Part shown: piece by piece, positions 26,350 to 32,981 of the stretch
How positions within the stretch are numbered: the stretch's first letter is position 1
Layout: each line of letters starts with the position of its first letter
Source: an uncultured Bacteroidales bacterium
Lineage (GTDB): Bacteria; Bacteroidota; Bacteroidia; Bacteroidales; P3
DNA: 50,140 bases
NCBI GenBank assembly: GCA_900315935.1
Contig: ONBB01000011.1
Span: 1-50,140 of the forward strand
Direction of reading: 5' to 3'
Made by a program: the position numbers and the translations under genes
Notes under the pieces: model-generated
Databases searched by the model: none
What the model was told of the DNA's origin: nothing
The model's input: the letters and a program-made list of their open reading frames with translations, nothing else

Positions 26350-26357
26350 CAAAAATA
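26350..26357 (-). promoter_or_regulatory. Predicted promoter -7 box for the cyclophilin operon
   Basis: On the minus strand this reads TATTTTTG (TAnnTTTG), 34 bases before the cyclophilin start. It overlaps the palindrome shared with the opposite-facing promoter, so the two polymerases would fire across each other. Confidence 0.55.
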
Positions 26358-26398
26358 AGAAGAAAAACAGAAACAACAAGTAAAAAAAACCAAGTTTT

Positions 26399-26788
26399 AT
26401 GAAGAAAAAGCACCTCATTCTGTCCGCAACATTGTTATTCAGCATGTTATCCGTAGCACTTTTTTCCAACTGCGATAGGGACACCAACTGCTATTTGGAC
26501 GTAAAAGTGGTCGACAGCGACACAAAAATGCCCATTCCGCTCGCCGTTGTGGAGGTATATCAGGACGGTGGCACCGTGAACGCCACCGGTATCACCGGCA
26601 GCAACGGCGTCTACTCGACCTATTTCGTAGCGCCCGCCATCGTCAGCATCAAGGCTAAACTCGACAGTATCAACGACAACGGAGTCCGTGTGGGCGAACG
26701 CCGTGCCGCCGGATCGGTGCGCCTCGTCGAAGGCGAAACCAAGACCGCACAGCTCACCATGACGAAGCAAGTATTCTACAAAAAATAG
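26399..26788 (+). CDS. Lipoprotein with Ig-like (carboxypeptidase-regulatory-like) domain
   Basis: A 129-residue protein. The lipoprotein signal peptide MKKKHLILSATLLFSMLSVA is followed by LFSNC, with Cys25 as the lipidation site. The remaining 105 residues form one small beta domain: YLDVKVVDSDTKMPIPLAVV, GGTVNATGITGSNGVYSTYF, VRLVEGETKTAQLTM. The pattern (xVxVxDxxTxxPIxxAxVxVxxxG...T..G.Y) is that of transthyretin-like repeats. It is probably anchored to the cell envelope. No specific partner is known. DUF4301 follows 18 bases later. Confidence 0.8.
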   Translation: MKKKHLILSATLLFSMLSVALFSNCDRDTNCYLDVKVVDSDTKMPIPLAVVEVYQDGGTVNATGITGSNGVYSTYFVAPAIVSIKAKLDSINDNGVRVGERRAAGSVRLVEGETKTAQLTMTKQVFYKK

Positions 26789-26806
26789 ACATAAATATCA
26801 TAGAAC

Positions 26807-28333
26807 ATGGTATTTAAACCCACCGAGCAAGACCTCGGGCAACTGCAGCAACTGGGCCTTGCCACCGAGCAGGTCCAGCACCAAATCGACAACTTCAAGG
26901 AGGGCTTCCCCAAAAGCCAACTCGATGCCGCCGCCACGCCCGACAACGGAGGCATCATCTGCCTCGGCGACAAAGAGATAGCGCGCTACGAGAAACAGTA
27001 CCGCACCCTCGGACGCGACAAAAAAGTGCAAAAGTTCGTGCCCGCCTCCGGCGCCGCAACGCGCATGTTCAAAGACCTTTACAGCTTCGCCGCCACCTAC
27101 TTCGGCGTGGCACACAACTTCGAGAAAGAGTTTCCCGAAGTGAAGGAATTCCTGGAGAACATCCGCACCTTTGCTTTCTACAACGACCTGAAAGCCTGCA
27201 TGTTGAAATCAGACCTCGACATCGAGGACTACCTGCAGCGCGGCGACTACTCGACCGTCATCAACTTCCTGCTCAAGGAGCAGTACCTCGGATACGGCAG
27301 CCTGCCCAAGGCGCTGTTGAAGTTCCACCGCTACGGCGAGGTGCAGCGCACCCCGCTCGAGGAGCACATCGTCGAGGGTGCACTCTACGCCCGCAACACG
27401 GACGGCACTGTGAACCTGCACTTTACCATCTCGCCCGAACACCGCAAGGGGTTCCGCAAGAAGATTGCCGAGGTGAAGCACTACTACGAGAGCACCTTCG
27501 GCATCAAACTCAACATAACCTTCTCGGAACAAAAGCATTACACCGACATTATAGCCGTCGACGAGCAGAACCAGCCCCTGCGCGACGAGGAGGGCCGCCT
27601 CATCTTCCGCCCGGGCGGACACGGCGCACTGATAGAGAACCTCAACGAGCAACGCGCCGACCTTATATTTATAAAGAATATAGACAACGTGGTGCCCGAC
27701 TGGATGAAGCACACCACGGTGATTTACAAGCAAGTGCTGGCCGGCATGCTGCTCGAGCTACGCGAGAAGGTGTTCGATGCCCTCCGCACCCTCGACAGCC
27801 AGCCCGACAAGAAGACCCTGGGCAAACTTGTCCGCCTCGCCAAACAGGAGCTTAATATCATGGTACCAGAGGATTGCGATGCCAAGACGCTGCACTCCCT
27901 GCTCAACCGCCCTATGCGCATCTGCGGCATGGTGAAAAACCTCGGCGAGCCGGGGGGCGGACCGTTCTACACCATTGATACCATGGGCAATAGGAGCCTG
28001 CAAATCGTGGAATCGGCGCAGGTGAACCACAAGGAGCCGAGCCAGGAGGAGATCTTCCAAGCCTCGACCCACTTCAACCCCGTGGACCTCGTCTGCAGCA
28101 CCAAGAACTACCGCGGCCGCTACTTCGACCTGCGGCAGTATGTCGACCCCAAGACGGGCTTCATCAGCAAGAAGAGCAAAGGGGCGCAGACACTTAAATC
28201 CCAGGAACTTCCCGGCCTGTGGAACGGTGCCATGGCCCACTGGATCACCCTCTTCGTGGAGGTGCCCGTGGCCACCTTCAACCCCGTGAAAACCGTCAAC
28301 GACCTGCTCCGCAAGGAGCACCGCGAAGGCTGA
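26807..28333 (+). CDS. DUF4301 family protein
   Basis: A 508-residue soluble protein without signal peptide. It matches the Bacteroidota family DUF4301 by length and by segments such as CLGDKEIARYEKQYR, VQKFVPASGAATRMFKDLYS, LIFRPGGHGALIENLNEQRA, FIKNIDNVVPDWMK and RPMRICGMVKNLGEPGGGPF. The FVPASGAATRMFK segment resembles the Gly-rich nucleotide-binding loop of sugar-phosphate nucleotidyltransferases, and GGHGALIENLN fits that fold, but no activity is established. It seems to be co-transcribed with the lipoprotein gene and converges on the ECF operon. Confidence 0.85.
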   Translation: MVFKPTEQDLGQLQQLGLATEQVQHQIDNFKEGFPKSQLDAAATPDNGGIICLGDKEIARYEKQYRTLGRDKKVQKFVPASGAATRMFKDLYSFAATYFGVAHNFEKEFPEVKEFLENIRTFAFYNDLKACMLKSDLDIEDYLQRGDYSTVINFLLKEQYLGYGSLPKALLKFHRYGEVQRTPLEEHIVEGALYARNTDGTVNLHFTISPEHRKGFRKKIAEVKHYYESTFGIKLNITFSEQKHYTDIIAVDEQNQPLRDEEGRLIFRPGGHGALIENLNEQRADLIFIKNIDNVVPDWMKHTTVIYKQVLAGMLLELREKVFDALRTLDSQPDKKTLGKLVRLAKQELNIMVPEDCDAKTLHSLLNRPMRICGMVKNLGEPGGGPFYTIDTMGNRSLQIVESAQVNHKEPSQEEIFQASTHFNPVDLVCSTKNYRGRYFDLRQYVDPKTGFISKKSKGAQTLKSQELPGLWNGAMAHWITLFVEVPVATFNPVKTVNDLLRKEHREG

Positions 28334-28347
28334 GCGGCAAGAAAGTT

Positions 28348-29325
28348 TTATTTTCTTGCCCGAAACGCAGCGGGGAAGACACTGTCAGCGCCACGAAGGA
28401 TAAGCCACGCGGCGACTGCCAAGAGCAACAATGTCAGCACACAAGCCCACCAGTTAATGGTGCGGCTTGTTTCTTCTATTGTATAGTCGCCCATAATCAG
28501 GCGCTCGGTGCTGACCATGTGCTCGGTGGTGCCACCGCCAGGCATCTCGACACTCCAGATGACACGCGTATCCAGGCTCCAATGCTCACACGACCATCGA
28601 AGTGCATCGAAGCCCACGGCGTTGATTTTGTTGATGAACGCCAGTTCGGGAAATGAGGTGGCCACATTGCCAATCGACTTGAATTCGCCCGGCAGGCTGG
28701 CCAAGACGAGGGTCAGCAGCGTGTCGTGGTATCGGTTCAGCAGGGCTTGCTGCGAGCTGTCGCAAACCGCCGCATAGGCAGCCATTTCCTTCTCGAAAAG
28801 GCAGTGGCTTAACCACTCTACATACTTGGTATTCAGCTTATCCAGCAGGGCGTACATGTTGGCGCCGTTCCAGTCGGCAGGCAGTTCGAGAGGCATGAAG
28901 AGAAGTCGCTGCTCATCGTCGGTGAGATACTGCGAAATGGGTACCGGCAGGCTGTCGAGAGCCGGGAAGACTGCGGTGTAGCTGTAGCGCGTGGTGAACC
29001 AGCGAAATTGTTTGTTTACAGTTACTTGTGGGCGCAACATGCGTGGCAGGCTGTCGTGCTCTACAGTCCAGCCGCCGCGCTTCATGGCCTGGCTGTAGGC
29101 ATAGCGCATGGTGTCGCGTTCGCTGCGGAAGTCGAAGAGCTGGGGCTTGTCGAGAGCGGTGCGCTGCCAGAGGCCGTATGGAGAGTCGGCGAGCGAGGTG
29201 GTGTCAGCCGTGAGGAGGGTGCGGGTGCCATTGAGGTGGCGGTCCACCCGGTCGGTAACCACATAATGGGAAGCACAGGCGGAAAACAGTGCCGCAGCGG
29301 CAAGGAAAAAGAGGTTGCGTTTCAT
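28348..29325 (-). CDS. Lipoprotein with C-terminal membrane segment, third gene of ECF operon
   Basis: A 325-residue protein. The lipoprotein signal MKRNLFFLAAAALFSAC puts lipidation at Cys17. The body is alpha/beta with no recognised domain (RTALDKPQLFDFRSERDTM, NWNGANMYALLD-like NGANMYALLDKLNTKYVEWL, FPELAFINKINAVGFDAL). It ends with a membrane segment (WWACVLTLLLLAVAAWLILR) near residues 291-310, then a short basic tail. Its ATG overlaps the TGA of the anti-sigma gene. The position suggests a sensor or effector of the sigma/anti-sigma pair; that is inference only. Confidence 0.75.
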   Translation of the reverse strand: MKRNLFFLAAAALFSACASHYVVTDRVDRHLNGTRTLLTADTTSLADSPYGLWQRTALDKPQLFDFRSERDTMRYAYSQAMKRGGWTVEHDSLPRMLRPQVTVNKQFRWFTTRYSYTAVFPALDSLPVPISQYLTDDEQRLLFMPLELPADWNGANMYALLDKLNTKYVEWLSHCLFEKEMAAYAAVCDSSQQALLNRYHDTLLTLVLASLPGEFKSIGNVATSFPELAFINKINAVGFDALRWSCEHWSLDTRVIWSVEMPGGGTTEHMVSTERLIMGDYTIEETSRTINWWACVLTLLLLAVAAWLILRGADSVFPAAFRARK

Positions 29326-29633
29326 AACAATGTATATATTATTTGATGGTTATACAACGAATTGCGATAGCCCGCAATGGGGGCGGGTTCCGGGGATGGC
29401 GGGGTGTCGATGCGGAGGCTCACCAGTTCGGCCAGGGTAACGGCCCTGTCATGGCGGGGCTGCATCGTGGCGACCGAGGTGCCTACGGCAAGGACAATAG
29501 CCAGGGATACTGCGACTTGCCGTTGACGGTGGCGACGGTGCAGGGTACGACGCATTCCACCGAGGATGGCATCGGTGTCGGGAGCGTCGACAGATGCTTT
29601 CTGCACCCTTGTTATCAGATTGTTATATTCCAT
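29322..29633 (-). CDS. Probable anti-sigma factor (small single-pass membrane protein)
   Basis: A 103-residue protein, start MEYNNLITRVQKASVDAPDT at 29633; this overlaps the end of the sigma gene by 11 bases, so the two are translationally coupled. A cytoplasmic N-terminus of about 38 residues with basic RRTLHRRHRQRQ leads into one membrane segment (VAVSLAIVLAVGTSVATM) and a short outer part rich in proline. The gene order (ECF sigma then membrane protein) and topology fit an anti-sigma factor. The zinc motif of ZAS-type anti-sigma factors is absent, so assignment rests on context. Confidence 0.65.
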   Translation of the reverse strand: MEYNNLITRVQKASVDAPDTDAILGGMRRTLHRRHRQRQVAVSLAIVLAVGTSVATMQPRHDRAVTLAELVSLRIDTPPSPEPAPIAGYRNSLYNHQIIYTLL

Positions 29634-30156
29634 ATTTCTTGAGTTTTTCACGGACGGCGTTGCGGGCGGCATAGAGGTTGGCCTTGAGCTGGTCGGGGGT
29701 CATGCCGGTGGCCAAGGCTGCCTCCTCGGCGGAGAGACCCTCCACCTCGCGCAGCTGGTAGACCATGCGCTGCTTGGGCGGCAGCTGGGCGGTGGCCTGG
29801 CGCAGCAGGGCGAGCAACTCCTCGGCTTCCAAGAAGTCGGCATCTGTCATGCTTTCAAACGCTTGCACCACCGCCTCGCGATGGCGGCGGCGACGGCGGA
29901 GCTCGTCGTAGCAGCGGTTGCAGGCGATGCGGTAGAGCCAGGTGGAGAGGCTGTAGCGCGGGTCGTAGCGACGCGCCTTGCGCCAGAGGCGTATGAAGGT
30001 CTCCTGCACCACATCCTCGGCGATGGCGCGGTCGCCCAACAGGCCGTAAGCCAGACGGTAGAGGGGCTCGCGGTGGCGGTCGATGATTTTCCGCAAGGCT
30101 GCCTCGGAGCCTTGGGCGAGTTGCCGCATGAGTTCAATGTCGCTGTCGTTTGCCAT
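29623..30156 (-). CDS. ECF-family RNA polymerase sigma factor
   Basis: A 177-residue protein, start MANDSDIELMRQLAQGSEAA at 30156. Region 2 has LYRLAYGLLGDRAIAEDVVQ, ETFIRLWRKARRYDPRYSLS and TWLYRIACNRCYDELRRRRR. Region 4 has QLPPKQRMVYQLREVEGLSA and AALATGMTPDQLKANLYAAR, the helix-turn-helix for the -35 element. There is no region 1.1 or 3. It should direct RNA polymerase to a small regulon, controlled by the membrane protein encoded next. Upstream in-frame ATGs fall in AT-rich promoter sequence and were not used. Confidence 0.93.
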   Translation of the reverse strand: MANDSDIELMRQLAQGSEAALRKIIDRHREPLYRLAYGLLGDRAIAEDVVQETFIRLWRKARRYDPRYSLSTWLYRIACNRCYDELRRRRRHREAVVQAFESMTDADFLEAEELLALLRQATAQLPPKQRMVYQLREVEGLSAEEAALATGMTPDQLKANLYAARNAVREKLKKYGI

Positions 30157-30208
30157 AGCGCTTTTACCCTTTATACGCTCCAGGGAGCGGAAAGTAAAAT
30201 CGGGAGTG

Positions 30209-30216
30209 CAAAAATA
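30209..30216 (-). promoter_or_regulatory. Predicted promoter -7 box of the ECF sigma operon
   Basis: On the minus strand this reads TATTTTTG (TAnnTTTG). A weak ATTG-like -33 element lies about 21 bases further upstream. The box is 53 bases before the sigma factor start. Confidence 0.5.
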
Positions 30217-30293
30217 GCAAAAAAAATTGACACAGTACAATAAACGGAGCCAGCAACGCGTTATGCAATAAATACTATTAATCTTGAAGTAAG

Positions 30294-30887
30294 ATGAAAA
30301 AAGGAACCATTATTGGAATCGTGGCCGCGCTGGCAGTCGTCGTGCTGTGGGGCATCGGCGTGAACAACAAGCTCGTTACCGAGGAAGAGAACGTCAGCAA
30401 AGCCTGGAGCCAGGTGGAGAACGTCTACAAACGCCGCATGGACCTCATACCGCAGCTGGTGAACACCGTGCAGGGGGCCGCCAACTACGAGAAGAGCGTG
30501 CTGACCGAGGTAACCAACGCCCGCGCCGGCGTGGAGCAGACCACCGTGGACCCTTCGACCCTCAGCGAGGAGCAAATCAAAGCCTACCAGCAGGCACAGG
30601 ACAAGCTGTCCAAGGCCGTGGCCAACACCATCAAGGTAACCGTCGAGCGCTACCCCGAGCTGACGGCCACCGCCGGCTTCCGCGACCTGCAGACCCAGCT
30701 CGAAGGCACCGAGAACCGCATCGCCGTCGAACGCGGAAAGTTCAACGAGGCTGTGCAGAAATACAACACCAAGCTGCGCCGCTTCCCCACCAGCCTCCTG
30801 GCCGGCATCCTGGGCTTCGACAAGAAGGGCTACTTCACCGCCCCGGCCGAGGCCGCGGAGCCTGTGCAGGTGGAGTTCAATTTTTAA
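30294..30887 (+). CDS. lemA: LemA family protein
   Basis: A 197-residue protein with one N-terminal membrane segment (IIGIVAALAVVVLWGIGV) followed by a helical-bundle domain. Typical LemA segments are present: YNxLV-like NNKLVTEEENVSKAWSQVEN, YKRRMDLIPQLVNTVQGAAN, ERYPELTATAGFRDLQTQLE, GTENRIAVERGKFNEAVQKY and NTKLRRFPTSLLAGILGF. The biological role of LemA is not known. It very often precedes a TPM-domain gene, as here, which supports a joint function in the envelope. The stop codon lies in a 13-base direct repeat shared with the following spacer. Confidence 0.93.
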   Translation: MKKGTIIGIVAALAVVVLWGIGVNNKLVTEEENVSKAWSQVENVYKRRMDLIPQLVNTVQGAANYEKSVLTEVTNARAGVEQTTVDPSTLSEEQIKAYQQAQDKLSKAVANTIKVTVERYPELTATAGFRDLQTQLEGTENRIAVERGKFNEAVQKYNTKLRRFPTSLLAGILGFDKKGYFTAPAEAAEPVQVEFNF

Positions 30888-30919
30888 GGAGTCAAGGAGA
30901 CAGAAGTTAAGGAGTCAAG
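30884..30919 (+). repeat. 13-bp direct repeat in the lemA-TPM spacer
   Basis: TTAAGGAGTCAAG occurs at 30884-30896, including the lemA stop codon, and again at 30907-30919, five bases before the next start codon. The intervening AGACAG fragment carries a further AGGAG-like string. Confidence 0.75.
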
Positions 30920-30923
30920 ACAA

Positions 30924-31724
30924 ATGAGGAGGTTGACCATACTGCTGGCACTGACGCTGCTGTGGCTGCACGCTTCGGCACAAACGGAATGGACACCCGA
31001 GAAGCCGTCCCGACTGGTGAACGACTACTCGGGCATCCTCACCGCCGACCAGCGCGAGGCGCTGGAGCAGCGACTTGTAGCCCTCGACGACTCCACCTCG
31101 AACCAGATAGCCGTCGTCATCACCCCCACCCTGCACGGCGACGACGAGAACGCCGTGGCACAACGCATCGGCGAGCGGTGGGGCGTGGGGCGCGACGAGT
31201 TCGACAACGGCCTGGTCATCCTCATCAAGAGCAAGACCCCGGAAGAGAACTGGGGCGCCGTGGCCATCGCCACAGGCTACGGCCTCGAGGGCGCCCTGCC
31301 CGACGTGTTCTGCAAGCATATCATTGACGACCAGATGATTCCGGCGTTGGGCGACGGCGACTACTACCGCGCCCTCACCCAGGCAATGGACGTGATAGAG
31401 CCTGTGGTGCGGGGCGAATACAGCTACGCACAGTACCGCCAGGACGGCCAGCGCGACGCCCTGCGCGGCATGCTCATCATGGCCGTCATCATGGCCGTGG
31501 CCGTCATCCTCATCCGCCGCTACGCCAAGAAACACCCCGACCAATTCAAGAACAACCATTGGGACAATAACAACCATCGCCGTGGCGGTGGCGGCGGCAT
31601 CTACATGGGCGGCTTCCCCGGCATGTGGGGCAGCGGCGGCATGGGCAGCGGCTTCGGCGGTGGCGGCTTCGGAGGCTTCGGCGGCGGCAGCTTTGGCGGT
31701 GGCGGCGCCTCGGGACGATTCTAG
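30924..31724 (+). CDS. TPM-domain protein (YgcG family) with Gly-rich tail
   Basis: A 266-residue protein. A signal peptide (MRRLTILLALTLLWLHASAQ) is followed by a TPM domain at about 28-175: VNDYSGILTADQREALEQRL, SNQIAVVITPTL, IGERWGVGRDEFDNGLVILI and VAIATGYGLEGALPD. A membrane segment (GMLIMAVIMAVAVILIRRYA) comes next, then a basic stretch and a Gly-rich tail (GGGFGGFGGGSFGGGGASGR). The domain topology is outside, membrane, inside tail. TPM proteins have been linked to photosystem repair in plants and are of unknown role in bacteria. It is co-transcribed with lemA. Confidence 0.9.
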   Translation: MRRLTILLALTLLWLHASAQTEWTPEKPSRLVNDYSGILTADQREALEQRLVALDDSTSNQIAVVITPTLHGDDENAVAQRIGERWGVGRDEFDNGLVILIKSKTPEENWGAVAIATGYGLEGALPDVFCKHIIDDQMIPALGDGDYYRALTQAMDVIEPVVRGEYSYAQYRQDGQRDALRGMLIMAVIMAVAVILIRRYAKKHPDQFKNNHWDNNNHRRGGGGGIYMGGFPGMWGSGGMGSGFGGGGFGGFGGGSFGGGGASGRF

Positions 31725-31762
31725 CCATTTGGACGACAACTCCGACAACAATGACAACATTG

Positions 31763-31794
31763 GGAAAACGCAACATGCGTTTTCCTATTTTATT
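31763..31794 (+). terminator. Terminator of the lemA-TPM operon
   Basis: A 10-bp stem, GGAAAACGCA and TGCGTTTTCC, with loop ACA is followed by TATTTTATT. Confidence 0.85.
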
Positions 31795-31825
31795 CCGGGC
31801 AGAAGAATAGCCCTCCGAAAAAAAA

Positions 31826-31857
31826 TTTGGCCAGTAAAAAAAATGTTAGTATCTTTG
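31826..31857 (+). promoter_or_regulatory. Strong predicted promoter of the 45-residue protein gene
   Basis: TTTG at 31826-31829, 20 bases, then TATCTTTG at 31850-31857 followed by C: a full match to the Bacteroidota consensus. Start site expected near 31864, about 70 bases before the ATG. Confidence 0.75.
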
Positions 31858-31932
31858 CAGGACGTTTGCAATGGCGCACAACGCAATTACAAACTGACAA
31901 TCAAGGATATAAACAATTAAAAAGTATACACC

Positions 31933-32070
31933 ATGGGTATCAATGCTAACAAAAAAGTGAAGAGAAGAAAGGTCCGCGTTACCGGCAACAAGAACTCCAC
32001 CAACAACTGGGGTATCACCGCCGCCGGCTGGAATGCTGTGCACAAAGCCATCATCAACGCCGAGGACTAA
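31933..32070 (+). CDS. Small basic protein (45 aa), unknown
   Basis: The reading frame runs from ATG at 31933 to TAA at 32070. The product begins MGINANKKVKRRKVRVTGNK, continues NSTNNWGITAAGWNAVHKAI and ends INAED. The first 18 residues are strongly basic (7 Lys/Arg in KKVKRRKVR), which suggests nucleic acid or ribosome binding; the second half is neutral and could form a helix. Support for a real gene: a consensus promoter directly upstream, a long hairpin directly downstream, codon use like the neighbours and a clean ATG. I do not recognise the family. Its length is below many annotation cut-offs, so it may be missed elsewhere. Confidence 0.72.
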   Translation: MGINANKKVKRRKVRVTGNKNSTNNWGITAAGWNAVHKAIINAED

Positions 32071-32114
32071 GCGTCGCGACCACATGGGAGCAACGCTCTA
32101 AAAAGAAACTCAAT

Positions 32115-32149
32115 TTAAGAGTTAAGAATTAAGAGTTAAGAGTTTAGGG
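32115..32149 (+). repeat. 7-bp tandem array (TTAAGAG type)
   Basis: Five consecutive 7-base units, TTAAGAG, TTAAGAA, TTAAGAG, TTAAGAG and TTTAGGG, start at 32115. Their reverse complement reappears at 32157-32174, forming the hairpin described separately. Confidence 0.8.
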
Positions 32150-32180
32150 AACACCCAACTCTTAACTCTTAATTTTATAT
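32127..32180 (+). terminator. Repeat-built hairpin after the 45-residue gene
   Basis: AATTAAGAGTTAAGAGTT (32127-32144) and its perfect complement (32157-32174) form an 18-bp stem with loop TAGGGAACACCC, then TTATATATA. It is probably a terminator, although built from tandem repeats and AT-rich. Confidence 0.6.
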
Positions 32181-32193
32181 ATACCCACCACAT

Positions 32194-32228
32194 CATAACT
32201 CATAACTCATAACTCTTAACTCTTAACT
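32194..32228 (+). repeat. 7-bp tandem array just upstream of the Nudix start codon
   Basis: Five consecutive units, CATAACT three times then CTTAACT twice, end three bases before the ATG at 32232. The unit is related by complement to the TTAAGAG array 80 bases upstream. Confidence 0.85.
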
Positions 32229-32231
32229 CCC

Positions 32232-32708
32232 ATGCAACAGACCACCCTCTGCTACCTGGACGACGGCGAGCGCTACCTGATGCTGCACCGCGTGAAAAAA
32301 GAGAACGACGCCAGCCACGGCAAGTGGATCGGCGTGGGCGGCAAGTGCGAGGCCGACGAGAGCCCCGACGAGTGCATGCTGCGCGAGGTGAAGGAAGAGA
32401 CCGGGCTGACCGTAGAGCGATGGCAGTACCGCGGCATCGTAACCTTCGTCTCGGACACCTGGCCAAACGAATACATGCACCTCTTCACCGCCGACCGCTG
32501 GACGGGCAGCCTCAACCCGGACTGCGACGAGGGCGACCTGGCATGGATTCCCAAACGCGACCTCATGGACGTCCCGCTCTGGGAGGGCGACAAAATATTC
32601 CTGCGCCTGCTGATGGACGAGGCGCAGCCGTTCTTCTCGCTGAAGCTGGTCTACCGGCAGGACCAGATGACCCAATCCACCCTCAACGGCAAGCCCATTT
32701 CGGCCTGA
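32232..32708 (+). CDS. Nudix hydrolase, MutT/8-oxo-dGTPase-like
   Basis: A 158-residue protein. The Nudix box is complete: G-x5-E-x7-REVKEETGL, beginning at GGKCEADESP, with the metal-binding REVKEE at about residues 55-60. Other segments are TTLCYLDDGERYLMLHR, KWIGVGGK, YLFTAD-like MHLFTADRWTG and LAWIPKRDLMDVPLWEGDKI, the last resembling the MTH1/MutT substrate-side pattern seen in 8-oxo-dGTP diphosphatases. It probably cleans oxidised nucleotides, but Nudix substrates are hard to predict. Its start codon follows a 7-bp tandem array. Confidence 0.9.
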   Translation: MQQTTLCYLDDGERYLMLHRVKKENDASHGKWIGVGGKCEADESPDECMLREVKEETGLTVERWQYRGIVTFVSDTWPNEYMHLFTADRWTGSLNPDCDEGDLAWIPKRDLMDVPLWEGDKIFLRLLMDEAQPFFSLKLVYRQDQMTQSTLNGKPISA

Positions 32709-32954
32709 CTCCCCACCCCCTCCCCGACAGCCCCCTTCCCCATGCCTTGGAGAGGAAGAAGAGGGGAAGAAGAGGGTGCTTGTTAATCACTGGCTATCAA
32801 CATGTTGAGATTTGCCCATTTGGGCTGATTTTCTGGATTTTTTTCAAAAAAACGTGCAGTTTTTGCGGGGCGACCCAATGAACTAGCGTCCAGAGCGTTA
32901 TCCCCATTTTTGGCTATTTTGGCAAAAATGATGCTCCGATAGCGTAAAAGTTCG

Positions 32955-32962
32955 TATCTTTG
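32955..32962 (+). promoter_or_regulatory. Predicted ZIP transporter promoter -7 box
   Basis: TATCTTTG followed by CACC matches TAnnTTTG, 19 bases before the ATG. The rest of the 273-base spacer after the Nudix gene shows no gene and no convincing terminator. Confidence 0.55.
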
Positions 32963-32981
32963 CACCCGAAAAACAACCGTC

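Noticed and set aside
28336-28360. Terminator between DUF4301 and the lipoprotein gene
   Set aside because: A GGCAAGAAA/TTTCTTGCC stem exists but overlaps the lipoprotein stop codon and has no T-run on either strand.
30250-30293. Promoter for lemA at TAATCTTG (30279-30286)
   Set aside because: It misses the consensus at one central base and lies only eight bases before the ATG, which would give a leaderless transcript; the support is too weak.
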